DNA from: Colwellia sp.
Lineage (GTDB): Bacteria; Pseudomonadota; Gammaproteobacteria; Enterobacterales; Alteromonadaceae
Assembly (NCBI GenBank): GCA_016745015.1
Contig: JADGDH010000005.1
Span: 1 to 48,243 of the forward strand
Direction of reading: 5' to 3'
DNA length: 48,243 nucleotides
Part shown: one piece after another, positions 34,828-44,391 of the stretch
Layout of the letters: each line of letters begins with the position of its first letter
How positions within the stretch are numbered: the first letter of the stretch is position 1
Notes under the pieces: model-generated
Databases searched by the model: none
The model's input: the letters and a program-made list of their open reading frames with translations, nothing else
What the model was told of the DNA's origin: nothing
Position numbers and translations under genes: made by a program

Positions 34828-34891
34828 CAATAAATTATTTTAAATGGGCGAGATATATTAACTTACAGTTTGCCGTATTAATCTAATTGCA

Positions 34892-36463
34892 TCAACTTAA
34901 TTGCATCAAAATAGAACCTGTCATTTCTTTTGGTTGCTCTATTGCCATTAAATGCAGTAACGTTGGGGAAATATCACTTAACGTGCCTGTACTTGCAGGT
35001 GTAGCGTTTCTGCCAACATAAATAAGTGGCACAGGTCCACATGTGTGAGCCGTGTGAGCTTGCCCTGTCTTTTCATCTAACATTTGCTCCGCATTACCGT
35101 GATCAGCAGTAATTAAACATTCACCCCCGGTTTTTTGTAATGCAGCAACTACACGTCCTACGCAAGTATCAACGGCTTCACAAGCCTTAACTGCGGCAGA
35201 AAAATCGCCTGTATGTCCAACCATGTCACCATTAGGATAATTACAAACAATAAAATCATGCTCACCGCTTTCAATGGCGGCAACTAATTTATCCGTGAGT
35301 AGAGTAGAGTTCATTTCAGGTTGTAAGTCGTAAGTAGCTACATCAGGAGAAGGTATTAAAATACGTTGCTCTCCATCAAAATTGTCTTCTTGTCCGCCAC
35401 TAAAGAAAAAAGTGACATGTGCATATTTTTCAGTTTCAGAAATACGCAACTGCGTTTTATTATGCTTAGCAAGCCACTCACCCATTACGTTGTTTAGTGC
35501 TGTTGGCGCAAAAGCACAGCTAGCTTTAATGTCTGCCGAATATTGCGTTAACATAACAAAATCACTAATAGCGGGTATCTTTTTACGGGTGAACCCATCA
35601 AAGTCAGTTTCAGTAAAGCAGCGGCTAAATTGTCGTGCGCGATCTGCTCTAAAATTCATAAAAATTAATGCATCGCCATCGTTTACTTCAATAGCATCAC
35701 CGTTGCTGTTTAAGATGGTACTTGCACTAACAAACTCATCATTTTCGTCACGCTGATAAGCGGCTTCAAGTGCTGACATAGCATCTTGGTATTGATATTT
35801 TCCTATTCCTGAAACTATTAAGTCATATGCCAATTCAACACGATCCCAGCGTTGATCTCTGTCCATAGCATAATAACGTCCAATCACAGAGGCTATTTGT
35901 CCTTCGCCCTCTGAATTAGTAAAGAGTTGCGTAAATTTTTGTTGTGCTTTTTCTAATGACTTTTTTGCGCTACGTGGCGGCGTGTCTCGACCATCTAAAA
36001 AGGCATGTAAATAAACTTTAGTTGCACCACGTTCTTTGGCTAGTGCCATCATTGCAAAAATATGTTCTTCGTGACTGTGAACACCACCTGGAGATAATAA
36101 ACCAAAAATATGTACCGCTTTATTTTGCTTAACTGCTTTATCTACTGCTTGGCATAAAGCTGGCGTTTGTGAAAACTCGCCGTCATTAATGGCTTTGGTG
36201 ATTCGAGTAAAGTCTTGATAAACCACTCTTCCTGCACCTAAATTTACATGACCTACTTCAGAATTACCCATTTGACCTTCAGGTAAACCAACCGCCATAC
36301 CTGAAGTTTGTATCAACATATTTGGGTAATTGGCTTTAAGATTGTCTAGTACAGGTGTATTAGCCGCTTGTATCGCATTTGAATTACTTTGTTCGCGATA
36401 TCCCCAACCATCTAAAATAATTAAAACGGTAGATTTTTTAGTCGATGCTTCTTTGTTAGACAT
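34892..36463 (-). CDS. gpmI: 2,3-bisphosphoglycerate-independent phosphoglycerate mutase
   Basis: A 523-residue cytoplasmic glycolytic enzyme that interconverts 3- and 2-phosphoglycerate with two manganese ions. The N-terminal metal residue is Asp18 in [10 protein letters not shown], and the phosphorylated Ser68 lies in [18 protein letters not shown]. Other family blocks are [11 protein letters not shown] near 125, [11 protein letters not shown] near 154 and the metal-binding [13 protein letters not shown] near 455. The length is close to the usual 510-515 residues. ATG 36463 is chosen because the family N-terminus follows it. It heads the gpmI-envC-yibQ group and is divergent from yibN over 197 bases, in which a TTAAAA-N17-TACAAT promoter candidate is visible on its strand. 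Confidence 0.96.
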   Translation of the reverse strand: MSNKEASTKKSTVLIILDGWGYREQSNSNAIQAANTPVLDNLKANYPNMLIQTSGMAVGLPEGQMGNSEVGHVNLGAGRVVYQDFTRITKAINDGEFSQTPALCQAVDKAVKQNKAVHIFGLLSPGGVHSHEEHIFAMMALAKERGATKVYLHAFLDGRDTPPRSAKKSLEKAQQKFTQLFTNSEGEGQIASVIGRYYAMDRDQRWDRVELAYDLIVSGIGKYQYQDAMSALEAAYQRDENDEFVSASTILNSNGDAIEVNDGDALIFMNFRADRARQFSRCFTETDFDGFTRKKIPAISDFVMLTQYSADIKASCAFAPTALNNVMGEWLAKHNKTQLRISETEKYAHVTFFFSGGQEDNFDGEQRILIPSPDVATYDLQPEMNSTLLTDKLVAAIESGEHDFIVCNYPNGDMVGHTGDFSAAVKACEAVDTCVGRVVAALQKTGGECLITADHGNAEQMLDEKTGQAHTAHTCGPVPLIYVGRNATPASTGTLSDISPTLLHLMAIEQPKEMTGSILMQLS

Positions 36464-36504
36464 AGTCGCTAGCCTTAAATTTTGCTTAAAATTAAATTGC
36501 TGAC

Positions 36505-36533
36505 ATTGTACACACTCACGCCTATATTTTTAA
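36505..36533 (-). promoter_or_regulatory. Candidate sigma-70 promoter for gpmI
   Basis: On the minus strand, TTAAAA (36533-36528) and TACAAT (36510-36505) are 17 bases apart, four and five matches to the consensus boxes. Transcription would start near 36498, about 35 bases before ATG 36463. The plus strand of the same gap has TATACT at 36604-36609, a possible -10 for yibN. Confidence 0.4.
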
Positions 36534-36660
36534 GCAAGAAATGATTCATTTTTAGTTACTGAGGCGGTTACTAAATCTTCATGGTAAAAAAGTGCAGAAT
36601 CTGTATACTGTCACGGTTTTTAAAATTCACCTTTAATGCTAATTAGTAGAGTCCTCATTT

Positions 36661-37089
36661 ATGGAACAATTTATTACTTTTGCCACCAATAATGGCATGT
36701 TAAGTGCGGTTTGGGTTGCTCTTGTTGCTATGATTATCGTAACAACTATTAAAATCAACTTATCGCCAGTTAAACAAATAAGCTCACAAGATCTAATTTT
36801 TTTAATGAATAGAGAGCAGGGTGTTGCTCTTGATATTCGTAGTGAAAAAGATTTTAACGCCAATCACATTATTGATTCAATAAGCCTTTCAAACGAAAAA
36901 ATCACTAAAAATGGCTTTGCTAGCCTTGAAAAGCATAAAGCTAATCCCATCATAGTTGTATGTAGTGCTGGTATTAGTGCCGTAAAAATTGCTAATGATT
37001 TATACAAAGCAGGTTTTGCTCGTGTAAGTGTATTAAAAGGTGGTTTGGGTGCTTGGACAGGCGAGGGCTTGCCCGTAACTAAGAAGTAA
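36661..37089 (+). CDS. yibN: Membrane-anchored rhodanese-like protein YibN
   Basis: A 142-residue protein with one N-terminal membrane helix (about 13-31, MLSAVWVALVAMIIVTTI) and a cytoplasmic rhodanese domain. VALDIRSEKDFNANHI near 55-70 is the family's D-x-R-x3-E-x3-H-I block, and the active-site loop reads VVCSAGISAVKI with Cys101. The loop is CSAGIS, so a persulfide-forming role is possible. The final GGLGAWTGEGLPV is also typical. It is the first gene of the yibN-grxC-secB-gpsA group known from enteric bacteria; recent work in E. coli links YibN to the secretion and membrane-insertion machinery, but nothing here proves that. ATG 36661 follows a weak purine stretch. Confidence 0.9.
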   Translation: MEQFITFATNNGMLSAVWVALVAMIIVTTIKINLSPVKQISSQDLIFLMNREQGVALDIRSEKDFNANHIIDSISLSNEKITKNGFASLEKHKANPIIVVCSAGISAVKIANDLYKAGFARVSVLKGGLGAWTGEGLPVTKK

Positions 37090-37126
37090 TCTTGAGTTAA
37101 CTACAATAAGCATAAAGAGTAAAGCT

Positions 37127-37402
37127 ATGGCAAAAGTAGAGATTTATACCAAATCATATTGTCCTTTTTGTACGCATGCAATTGCGTTACTTGAGCAAAA
37201 GTTATCGCTACACCCATCATTGCAGGTAGAGAATATTAGTATTGATGGTGACATGGCGTTACGTGAAAAGATGATTGAACGTAGTAGTGGTGGTTATACA
37301 GTACCGCAAATATTTATAGATAATGTTCATGTTGGTGGCTGTGATCAATTAGTTGCCCTAGAAGTGAATAATCAATTAGATGCTTTATTAGCGAAAACTT
37401 AA
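37127..37402 (+). CDS. grxC: Glutaredoxin 3
   Basis: A 91-residue dithiol glutaredoxin that reduces disulfides and glutathione mixed disulfides, for example in ribonucleotide reductase recycling. The redox pair is Cys12 and Cys15 in KSYCPFCTHAI, with Phe in place of the commoner Tyr of CPYC. The glutathione-binding TVPQIFIDNVHVGGCDQL near 58-75 includes the cis-Pro after Val. Length and N-terminal VEIYTKSYCPFC agree with the family. It lies 37 bases after yibN and 50 bases before secB on the same strand, as in enteric bacteria. Confidence 0.95.
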   Translation: MAKVEIYTKSYCPFCTHAIALLEQKLSLHPSLQVENISIDGDMALREKMIERSSGGYTVPQIFIDNVHVGGCDQLVALEVNNQLDALLAKT

Positions 37403-37452
37403 AGCCAAGCGAAATAAAATATTAATTTTATACAAAATACAGGAAAATTCTC

Positions 37453-37956
37453 ATGAGTGATGAAAACCAACAACCAGCAGGCGAAACAGCACAAGCAGAG
37501 CCGCAATTTGCTATTCAACGTGTTTACACGAAAGATGTTTCATTTGAAACACCAAATTCTCCCGCTGTTTTTCAAAAAGAGTGGAAACCTGAAATTAAGT
37601 TGGACTTAGATACTCGTTCTAACAAGTTAGCAGAAAACACATATGAAGTTGTTTTAGCTGTAACGGTTACTGCAACGGTTGAAGGTCAAACTGCTTTCTT
37701 AGCAGAAGTACAACAAGCAGGTATTTTTACTATTGGTAACTTACCTGAAGCACAATTAGCGCATACCATTGGCGCATTTTGTCCAACAACTTTATTCCCG
37801 TATGCACGTGAAACGGTTGCAAGTTTAGTTAATCGTGGTTCATTCCCACAATTTAACCTATCGCCAGTAAATTTTGAGGCATTGTTTGCTTCTTATGTGC
37901 AACAGCGTCAGGCAGAAGCGAAAGTTAACGCGCCAGAAAGTTCAGAAACACATTAA
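37453..37956 (+). CDS. secB: Protein-export chaperone SecB
   Basis: A 167-residue cytosolic chaperone that binds unfolded preproteins and passes them to SecA. Typical blocks are [20 protein letters not shown] near 18-37, [13 protein letters not shown] near 62, and [17 protein letters not shown] near 106-122, which contains the LFPYAR core. The C-terminus is acidic and hydrophilic; the zinc-binding interaction is with SecA's tail. It is slightly longer than the 155 residues of E. coli, mostly at the N-terminus. An AGGAAAA run about eight bases before ATG 37453 fits a ribosome site. After its stop a TTCCAG/CTGGAA hairpin (37961-37984) without a T run precedes gpsA. Confidence 0.96.
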   Translation: MSDENQQPAGETAQAEPQFAIQRVYTKDVSFETPNSPAVFQKEWKPEIKLDLDTRSNKLAENTYEVVLAVTVTATVEGQTAFLAEVQQAGIFTIGNLPEAQLAHTIGAFCPTTLFPYARETVASLVNRGSFPQFNLSPVNFEALFASYVQQRQAEAKVNAPESSETH

Positions 37957-38070
37957 TTTGTTCCAGCCTAAAACACTACTGGAATGACGTTTTCGACAAA
38001 AGGTGCAATGATTACCCTCTACATTTGAAGGTATTTATAACGTGTTTTATCCTACTATAAAAAGGTACTT

Positions 38071-39075
38071 ATGACAGTTTCTGCTAAAATTACAGTGTTG
38101 GGTGCTGGCTCTTATGGCACAGCACTGGCTATTTGTTTAGCTAGAAACGGTCATGAAACCTTGCTATGGGGACGCGATGCTAAGCAAGTTGAAGAGATGG
38201 CTAGCGCACGTGAAAATACTAAATATTTAGCGGGTTGTCCATTTCCTGATAGCTTGCTATTAGCTAGTGACTTAGCAACCGCTGTTGGTGCTAGTGATAA
38301 TATTTTAGTGGTTGTTCCTAGTCATGCTTTTGGCGATATGCTTAAGCAAATTAAACCGTTACTAAGAGATGACGCTAAAATTGCTTGGGCCACTAAAGGT
38401 TTAGATCCAAAATCAGGGGATTTATTACAAAACGTCGCACAAGATATTTTGGGTGACAGTATTGCTTTAGCCGTACTTTCAGGGCCTACTTTTGCTAAAG
38501 AGATGGCAGCAGGTTTACCTACGGCTATTTCTTTATCTTCAACTGATAAAAGCTTTTCGTTAGAATTGTCTGACTTATTGCATTGTGAAAAATGTTTTCG
38601 TGTTTATCCTAATAAAGATTTCATTGGTGTGCAGTTAGGTGGTGCCGTTAAGAATGTTATTGCTATTGGCGCAGGTATGGCTGATGGTATTGGCTTTGGT
38701 GCCAATGCACGCACTGCTTTGATTACTCGTGGTTTAGCTGAAATGATCCGTTTAGGTACTGCCCTTGGTGCCGAACCAGCCACCTTTATGGGAATGGCTG
38801 GCTTAGGTGATTTAGTGTTAACCTGTACTGACAATCAGTCACGAAATCGCCGTTTTGGTTTAGCTTTAGGTCAGGGGGCTGGTGTTGAGCAAGCGATGAC
38901 AGATATTGGTCAAGTTGTTGAAGGCTATCGTAATACTAAAGAAGTTTATATGTTAGCAGAGCGTATGAATGTTGAAATGCCCATTGTAGAGCAAGTTTAT
39001 CAAGTGTTATATCAAGGTAAAGCCGCAAAATTAGCTGCTGCAGACTTACTATCTCGTGATCAAAAACAAGAATAA
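38071..39075 (+). CDS. gpsA: Glycerol-3-phosphate dehydrogenase [NAD(P)+]
   Basis: A 334-residue cytoplasmic enzyme reducing dihydroxyacetone phosphate to sn-glycerol-3-phosphate for phospholipid synthesis. The dinucleotide loop is [12 protein letters not shown] at 9-20. [17 protein letters not shown] near 146 and [20 protein letters not shown] near 190 carry the family's catalytic Lys, and [18 protein letters not shown] near 251-268 holds the substrate-binding Arg. Length agrees with the family (about 335-340). It is 114 bases downstream of secB. In E. coli cysE follows gpsA, but here the next gene is trmL on the opposite strand and cysE is missing from this place. Confidence 0.96.
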   Translation: MTVSAKITVLGAGSYGTALAICLARNGHETLLWGRDAKQVEEMASARENTKYLAGCPFPDSLLLASDLATAVGASDNILVVVPSHAFGDMLKQIKPLLRDDAKIAWATKGLDPKSGDLLQNVAQDILGDSIALAVLSGPTFAKEMAAGLPTAISLSSTDKSFSLELSDLLHCEKCFRVYPNKDFIGVQLGGAVKNVIAIGAGMADGIGFGANARTALITRGLAEMIRLGTALGAEPATFMGMAGLGDLVLTCTDNQSRNRRFGLALGQGAGVEQAMTDIGQVVEGYRNTKEVYMLAERMNVEMPIVEQVYQVLYQGKAAKLAAADLLSRDQKQE

Positions 39076-39136
39076 TCCCATCACTTTTTTTCTATTTAAC
39101 ACAACTTCTGCGTTAAAAGTACTCATTGACGATCAG

Positions 39137-39601
39137 TTAAACCGCATTCACAAAGCCTAACTGGCGCCAAGCATCGTAAACAATAACTGCTGCTGCATTT
39201 GATAAATTCATGCTACGGCTTTCTTTTAGCATAGGAATACGAATTTTATCTTGATCAGGTATTTGTGCCCGAACCTCTTCAGGCAGGCCAGCTGTTTCTG
39301 ATCCAAACAATAAATAATCACCTTCGGTAAACGTTACATCACCATAAAAATTATTTGTTTTGGTGGTAATGGCGAGTATGCGCTTTGGCTGCTCTTGTTC
39401 AACAAAGGCATTAAAGTTTTTATGTCGCTTGATAGCCGCGAACTCATGATAATCTAGCCCTGCGCGGCGTAGTTTTTTATCTTCAAAATCAAAGCCAAGT
39501 GGCTCAATTAAATGTAAGCGAAATCCTGAATTGGCACATAAGCGAATAATATTACCTGTGTTTGGTGGGATTTGCGGCTGAAAAAGAACAACATCTAACA
39601 T
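39137..39601 (-). CDS. trmL: tRNA (cytidine(34)-2'-O)-methyltransferase
   Basis: A 154-residue SPOUT-class methyltransferase that methylates the wobble ribose of certain leucine tRNAs using S-adenosylmethionine. It shows the family start [20 protein letters not shown], the second block [17 protein letters not shown] near 101 and the knot-forming [20 protein letters not shown] near 121-140. Length matches E. coli TrmL (157). In E. coli it lies in the gpsA-cysE-trmL order on one strand; here it converges on gpsA with a 61-base gap. It diverges from fieF over 80 bases. Confidence 0.95.
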   Translation of the reverse strand: MLDVVLFQPQIPPNTGNIIRLCANSGFRLHLIEPLGFDFEDKKLRRAGLDYHEFAAIKRHKNFNAFVEQEQPKRILAITTKTNNFYGDVTFTEGDYLLFGSETAGLPEEVRAQIPDQDKIRIPMLKESRSMNLSNAAAVIVYDAWRQLGFVNAV

Positions 39602-39681
39602 AATAGTAACAACGTAAGTTTGAGTACAAGGAACAATTATTGTTATTATAGCGGCTATATTTATGTAAAGCCTGTTTTTTC

Positions 39682-40614
39682 ATGTCAGAGAATATTTCAA
39701 CCAATAAATCAACTAATAGTGACGATTATGTCTATTGGGTGCGATTAGCCGCTATAACGTCTTCTTCTGTGGCGCTAATACTTGTTGTTATTAAGTTCTA
39801 TGCTTGGTTAGTAAGCGACTCTAGCGCTATGCTCGCTTCTACGACCGATTCTATTTTAGATTTATTTGCTTCAGTGATGAATATTGTCATTCTTCGTTTT
39901 GCTTTAGCACCAGCAGATGATGAGCATAAATTTGGTCATGGTAAAGCGGAGAGTTTGGCAGGATTGGTTCAAGCGGCATTTGTTCTAGGGTCGGCTATTT
40001 TACTTATTTTTAATGGTGTTGAACGAGTAATAAACCCTCGGATTATTGTGCAAAGTAATATTGCTATTGGGGTTACTGTTGTTGCAATTTTCTTTACGCT
40101 TGCTTTGGTGGTTTTCCAGCGGTATGTTATTAAGCGTACTGGCTCTATAGTGATTAGTGCTGATGCATTGCACTATCAATCTGATTTACTTTTGAATTTA
40201 GGTGTGTTAGCTGCCATCTTCTTAAGTCAGGGGATTTGGCTGCAAGCTGATGGTGCGTTTACTATTGCTGTCGCTTTGTTTTTACTTTTTGGTGCGGGGC
40301 AAATTATTTATCAAAGTGTTTATCAGTTGATGGACCATGAGTTAAGTGAAGATGAGCTGGTGCAAATAAAAAGTATCATCTTAGCGCATGAACATGCTTT
40401 AGGTTTACATGAGCTGCGCACAAGGCAGTCAGGCGCTCAGCGCTTTATTCAGTTTCATTTAGAGTTAGATGATAATTTATCACTGTTAGAAGCGCATAGT
40501 ATTGGTGATGAGATTGAAGCTAAAATTTGTCAAGCGCTTGCGCCTTGCGAAGTGTTCATTCATCAAGATCCAAGTTCAGTTGTACCAGAAGAGTTAAGGG
40601 GGCAGCAGTCTTAA
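39682..40614 (+). CDS. fieF: Cation diffusion facilitator FieF (Zn/Fe efflux)
   Basis: A 310-residue inner-membrane antiporter exporting divalent metal ions in exchange for protons. Six helices are visible. The membrane metal site is Asp56/Asp60 in ASTTDSILDLF and His163/Asp167 in SADALHYQSDLL, as in YiiP. HKFGHGKAESLAGLVQ near 81-96 is the family's loop motif. The cytoplasmic C-terminal domain (from about 215) ends with FIHQDPSSVVPEE, containing the metal-binding HxDP block. The family is named for iron and zinc; the DDHD site suggests Zn(II) or similar ions. It is a single-gene unit, divergent from trmL and convergent with the alpha/beta hydrolase gene; a GGGGGTAAT hairpin lies after its stop. 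Confidence 0.94.
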   Translation: MSENISTNKSTNSDDYVYWVRLAAITSSSVALILVVIKFYAWLVSDSSAMLASTTDSILDLFASVMNIVILRFALAPADDEHKFGHGKAESLAGLVQAAFVLGSAILLIFNGVERVINPRIIVQSNIAIGVTVVAIFFTLALVVFQRYVIKRTGSIVISADALHYQSDLLLNLGVLAAIFLSQGIWLQADGAFTIAVALFLLFGAGQIIYQSVYQLMDHELSEDELVQIKSIILAHEHALGLHELRTRQSGAQRFIQFHLELDDNLSLLEAHSIGDEIEAKICQALAPCEVFIHQDPSSVVPEELRGQQS

Positions 40615-40653
40615 GGGCACACTTCGCTTAAAAAAAATGCTATATCCATTGTC

Positions 40654-40671
40654 GGGGGTAATTTGTTATCC
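40654..40671 (+). terminator. GGGGGTAAT hairpin between convergent fieF and hydrolase genes
   Basis: GGGTAA (40656-40661) pairs with TTATCC (40666-40671), one pair being G-U, with a four-base loop TTTG. There is no T run right after it. It resembles the elements at 30819 and 32751. Confidence 0.4.
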
Positions 40672-40701
40672 TGAAGTTTAATCTAAGTATTCACTGTTAA
40701 A

Positions 40702-41814
40702 TTAGTGTTTCTCAAACCATTCAGTAATAGCTGTTAATGCTTGTTGGCGATAAACATCACTTTCAAAAAATAATTCATGATAAGCGTCTTTAACGACGAG
40801 CGGTTTACTATTGGGGCATGATTGCGGTTGAGATTGATGTAATTGTTGGCAAAAATCGTCTTGTGCTTGATTGCTCACTATTTTGTCGGCGCCTGATTGA
40901 ATCACTAATGTTGGCGTTGTTATTTTATTCAACTTAGCAAATATAATGTCAAGTGCGGCTATAGATTCGGTTAACCATTTTACGGTGATACCGCCAAGTT
41001 GAATAGCTGGGGTTTCTTGATAAAGCTGGCTAAATTGTTGAAAGCGTAATTCTGAATGCATTAATAGATTATTAACAAAGTCTTTTTGCAAATAATCACC
41101 ATGACCAAAAAAATACCATGAAGTATCATCAAACCATTGATTTAGCTGTGCGGTAGTTTTAACCAATGGTTTAGTAATAACGTTAGGAATTCCACCGCCA
41201 TTAAAACCTAGCATAGGTGAGGATAATACAACTGCTTGAATGTTATCAGGGTAGTCTTGAATATACCTAGCAGCAATGGCGCCACCCATAGAATGAGCTA
41301 ATAAATAGGGTTTATGCACTTCATCATTATTAATACAGTGTGGACTAACAATTTTTTCAATAAAAGTCGCTAAATCATCAATATAGTATTGAAATTTTTC
41401 GACATAACCTTTGTGAGGATTTTCTAATAATCGTTCAGATAAGCCCTGTCCACGGTGGTCAAGTAGAAAAATATTAAAGCCAAGGTTGAATAAATCAAAG
41501 CTCAGTTCTTTATATTTTAAATAACTTTCGCTGCGGCCAGATGAAATAATTAAGCATCTTCTTTCGGAGGCATTACGTGATTGTATATTGGTTTTATTAT
41601 GATTGAATATCGCATAATTAATTCGTGCATTGTTAACTCCGCTAAAATACGCAAATTCACCTTCTTGCCAAAAATCAGCAATTTCACCATGATAGCGACT
41701 GGAAAGTTGAGATTCAGTGGTAAACCTATTGTCATTAGCTTTTGTCATAAATCCAACGAGTGCAAAAATAATAAACGTATATTTGAACGTATATTTGAAC
41801 GTATATTTAAACAT
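40702..41814 (-). CDS. Exported alpha/beta hydrolase (lysophospholipase PldB-like)
   Basis: A 370-residue serine hydrolase of the monoacylglycerol lipase / PldB type. It has the oxyanion region IISSGRSESYLKYKEL, the strand FLLDHRGQGLSERL near 117-130, the nucleophile elbow LLAHSMGGAI with Ser175, the acid in VIQSGADKIVSN and the His in DAYHELFFE near the end. An N-terminal helix (IIFALVGFMTKA) after a short basic stretch looks like a signal peptide. The first 14 residues are MFKYTFKYTFKYTF, encoded by a 12-base tandem repeat. E. coli PldB has no such leader, so location may differ. The hydrolase probably acts on lysophospholipids or monoglycerides in the periplasm. It is followed closely by ubiK on the same strand upstream (27 bases). 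Confidence 0.82.
   Translation of the reverse strand: MFKYTFKYTFKYTFIIFALVGFMTKANDNRFTTESQLSSRYHGEIADFWQEGEFAYFSGVNNARINYAIFNHNKTNIQSRNASERRCLIISSGRSESYLKYKELSFDLFNLGFNIFLLDHRGQGLSERLLENPHKGYVEKFQYYIDDLATFIEKIVSPHCINNDEVHKPYLLAHSMGGAIAARYIQDYPDNIQAVVLSSPMLGFNGGGIPNVITKPLVKTTAQLNQWFDDTSWYFFGHGDYLQKDFVNNLLMHSELRFQQFSQLYQETPAIQLGGITVKWLTESIAALDIIFAKLNKITTPTLVIQSGADKIVSNQAQDDFCQQLHQSQPQSCPNSKPLVVKDAYHELFFESDVYRQQALTAITEWFEKH
41774..41809. repeat. 12-bp tandem repeat, three copies, in the hydrolase leader
   Basis: Three head-to-tail units AACGTATATTTG / AACGTATATTTG / AACGTATATTTA (41774-41785, 41786-41797, 41798-41809). They encode the repeated FKYT at the start of the alpha/beta hydrolase. As 12 is a multiple of three, copy-number changes would keep the frame. 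Confidence 0.9.
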
Positions 41815-41840
41815 AGTACGTTTTTTATGTAGCTGCCTTT

Positions 41841-42089
41841 TTATTTAATTGAAAGTGCTTCTAACTCAGCTAAACGTGTTTCAAGTTCAGCTATTTTTGC
41901 GCGTGTTTTAATTAAAACCTGTGTTTGAACATCAAATTCTTCACGGGTTACCACATCAAGTTGTGATAATTTACGTTGCAATACGGTTTTTGTTTTATCT
42001 TCTAAATCATTTGCTAAGGTTTTTAAACTTGGCGGAATTGCATCAGTAACTTGTTGGGCTATTTCTTCAATTTTTTTTGCATTAATCAT
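41841..42089 (-). CDS. ubiK: Ubiquinone biosynthesis accessory factor UbiK
   Basis: An 82-residue small protein of the UbiK/YqiC (BMFP) family, needed for efficient aerobic ubiquinone synthesis and thought to bind membranes with UbiJ. It starts MINAKKIEEIAQQVTDAIPP, followed by an amphipathic helix, and ends in a coiled coil (REEFDVQTQVLIKTRAKIAE, then LETRLAELEA) with the heptad spacing typical of the family's trimer. The frame is open to 42176, but ATG 42089 has AAGG about eight bases upstream and matches the family start. It lies upstream of the hydrolase gene and divergent from rep (124 bases). Confidence 0.93.
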   Translation of the reverse strand: MINAKKIEEIAQQVTDAIPPSLKTLANDLEDKTKTVLQRKLSQLDVVTREEFDVQTQVLIKTRAKIAELETRLAELEALSIK

Positions 42090-42213
42090 ATTCTTTACCT
42101 TAAATGATTTTCTGAAATTCAACTTAAGAACATTGTAACTGTTTTGCTGAAGAGTAAAAACAGGTAAAATCAGCATCCTTAAAAAATCTATTATTTCGGC
42201 AACGGTAAGAACA

Positions 42214-44235
42214 ATGAAATTAAACCCCGGACAGAATGAAGCAGTTAAATATGTCAGTGGTCCTTGCCTTGTTTTGGCTGGTGCAGGATCGGGTAAAACA
42301 GGTGTTATTTGCCAAAAAATTGCTTATTTAATTCAAAAGTGTGATTACAAAGCGCGTAATATTGCAGCGGTAACTTTTACCAACAAAGCGGCGCGCGAGA
42401 TGAAAGAGCGTATTATAAAAATGCTTGGTAAAGATTCAACGCGTGGGTTAACTGTTTCTACTTTTCACTCACTCGGGTTAGATATTGTTCGCAGAGAAAT
42501 TAAGACCTTAGGTTACAAGCCTGGTTTTACACTGTTTGATGACCAAGATAGCCTTTCACTGTTAAAAGAATTAACACTTGATGAGCTTGATGGTGATAAA
42601 GACTTACTTAGTAAGTTACAAAGCATGATTTCTAATTGGAAAAATGATTTATTATTGCCAGATGCGGTGCTAAAAATGGCAAATGATGCTGACAGTCAAG
42701 AGAATGCTGAATTTTATCAGCGTTATCATCAACACATGAAGGCTTATAATGCGCTTGATTTTGATGATCTTATTCTTATACCAACTTTATTATTAAAAAA
42801 TTATCCAGAGGTTAGAGAGCGTTGGCGTAACAAAATTCGTTATTTGTTAGTAGATGAATACCAAGATACTAATGCTAGCCAATATGAATTAGTAAAGCAG
42901 TTAGCTGGCGAGCGAGGTCGTTTAACGGTAGTGGGCGATGATGATCAGTCTATTTATTCTTGGCGTGGGGCAAAACCAGAAAATTTAGTATTATTAGGTA
43001 AAGATTTTCCACAATTAAAACTGATTAAATTAGAGCAAAACTACCGCTCAAGCGGTCGTATTTTGAAATGTGCCAACATTTTAATTGCTAATAATCCGCA
43101 TATTTACGACAAAGCTCTTTTTAGTGAACTAGCTTATGGGCCTGAACTTCGTGTTGTGCAAACTAAAAATGAAGAAGACGAAGTATCGCGAATTATTGGT
43201 GAGTTAATTGGCCACCGCTTTATGAACCGTAGTCGTTATAAAGATTATGCGATGTTATACCGTGGTAATCATCAATCACGCTTATTAGAAAAAGCACTGA
43301 TGCAAAATCGCATCCCCTATAAAATCAGTGGTGGAACCTCCTTTTTCTCTCGTGCTGAAATAAAAGATGTGATGGCATATTTACGGGTATTGGTTAACCC
43401 TGATGACGATAATGCTTTTTTGCGTATTGTGAATGTTCCTAAACGTGAGTTGGGACCTGCAACATTAGAAAAACTTGGCAACTACGCTAATATGCGTCAA
43501 ATAAGCATGTTTGCTGCTAGTTTTGAGTTAGGTTTAGAGCAAACGCTAACTGGGCGTGCATTAATGAAAATGAGAGCATTCACTCAATGGTTAGTGAATG
43601 TTGGCGATCAAACGGAACGTGGTGATACCGCGGCGGTATTGCGCTCAATGATCCGTGAAATAAATTATGAAGACTTCCTTTATGATACTTCGCCTAGCGC
43701 AAAAGCGGCAGAAATGAGAATGAAAAATGTCACTGAACTATTTAGTTGGGTTACGCAAATGTTAGAAGGCTCTGACGATGAAGAACCAATGACCTTACCG
43801 CAAATCGTTACTCGGCTTACCTTACGTGACATGATGGAACGAAATGAGGACGAAGACAGTAGCGATCAGGTACAGCTAATGACTTTACATGCTTCAAAAG
43901 GGCTAGAATTTCCTTATGTGTTTTTAATTGGTATGGAAGAAGGCCTATTGCCTCACCAAACCAGTATAGATGAAGGTAGTGTAGAAGAAGAACGTCGTTT
44001 AGCTTATGTTGGTATAACTCGCGCACAACGTGAGTTAATATTCACTTACGCTAAGGAACGTCGTCAATTTGGTGAAGTTTCTCGCACTGAAGCTAGCCGC
44101 TTTTTACATGAACTGCCGCAAGACGATTTAAACTGGGAATTAGGGCAAGTGAAAAAAACAGAAGTTCATAAAAAAGAATCAAATAAACAAGGAATGGCAG
44201 ATTTGAGAGCGCAACTGGCTAAAAGAAAAGGGTAA
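42214..44235 (+). CDS. rep: ATP-dependent DNA helicase Rep
   Basis: A 673-residue superfamily 1A 3'-5' helicase, equal in length to E. coli Rep (673), that helps replication forks pass bound proteins. Helicase motifs in order: motif I AGAGSGKT (22-29), Ia [23 protein letters not shown] (212-219), [15 protein letters not shown] near 243-254, [27 protein letters not shown] near 559, [18 protein letters not shown] near 595. The C-terminal tail is short and basic (about 640-673), where Rep contacts DnaB; UvrD would be longer. It is a single gene; the toxin-antitoxin pair begins about 155 bases later. Confidence 0.96.
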   Translation: MKLNPGQNEAVKYVSGPCLVLAGAGSGKTGVICQKIAYLIQKCDYKARNIAAVTFTNKAAREMKERIIKMLGKDSTRGLTVSTFHSLGLDIVRREIKTLGYKPGFTLFDDQDSLSLLKELTLDELDGDKDLLSKLQSMISNWKNDLLLPDAVLKMANDADSQENAEFYQRYHQHMKAYNALDFDDLILIPTLLLKNYPEVRERWRNKIRYLLVDEYQDTNASQYELVKQLAGERGRLTVVGDDDQSIYSWRGAKPENLVLLGKDFPQLKLIKLEQNYRSSGRILKCANILIANNPHIYDKALFSELAYGPELRVVQTKNEEDEVSRIIGELIGHRFMNRSRYKDYAMLYRGNHQSRLLEKALMQNRIPYKISGGTSFFSRAEIKDVMAYLRVLVNPDDDNAFLRIVNVPKRELGPATLEKLGNYANMRQISMFAASFELGLEQTLTGRALMKMRAFTQWLVNVGDQTERGDTAAVLRSMIREINYEDFLYDTSPSAKAAEMRMKNVTELFSWVTQMLEGSDDEEPMTLPQIVTRLTLRDMMERNEDEDSSDQVQLMTLHASKGLEFPYVFLIGMEEGLLPHQTSIDEGSVEEERRLAYVGITRAQRELIFTYAKERRQFGEVSRTEASRFLHELPQDDLNWELGQVKKTEVHKKESNKQGMADLRAQLAKRKG

Positions 44236-44311
44236 ATATTCATCTTTATGCAGATAATGCAGATCACACTGTAAAGCATGGCAGTACATTAGCAATACAT
44301 TACTTTAATTG

Positions 44312-44324
44312 TGACCCTTTTGAT
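44312..44324. repeat. Left copy of a 13-bp direct repeat flanking the toxin-antitoxin pair
   Basis: TGACCCTTTTGAT here recurs in the same direction at 45056-45068. The two copies bracket the antitoxin and toxin genes. The 156-base gap after rep also contains the direct repeat ATGCAGATA/ATGCAGATC and a TTGACT (44331-44336) that could be a -35 box for the antitoxin. Confidence 0.6.
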
Positions 44325-44391
44325 TTTATATTGACTTTGCATCAGTCTATAGTTAGTCTTTTAATGGTCTATGTTATTTTGGAATAAACTT

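Noticed and set aside
37961-37984. TTCCAG/CTGGAA hairpin after secB as an intrinsic terminator
   Set aside because: The loop is 12 bases and there is no T run. secB and gpsA are usually cotranscribed.
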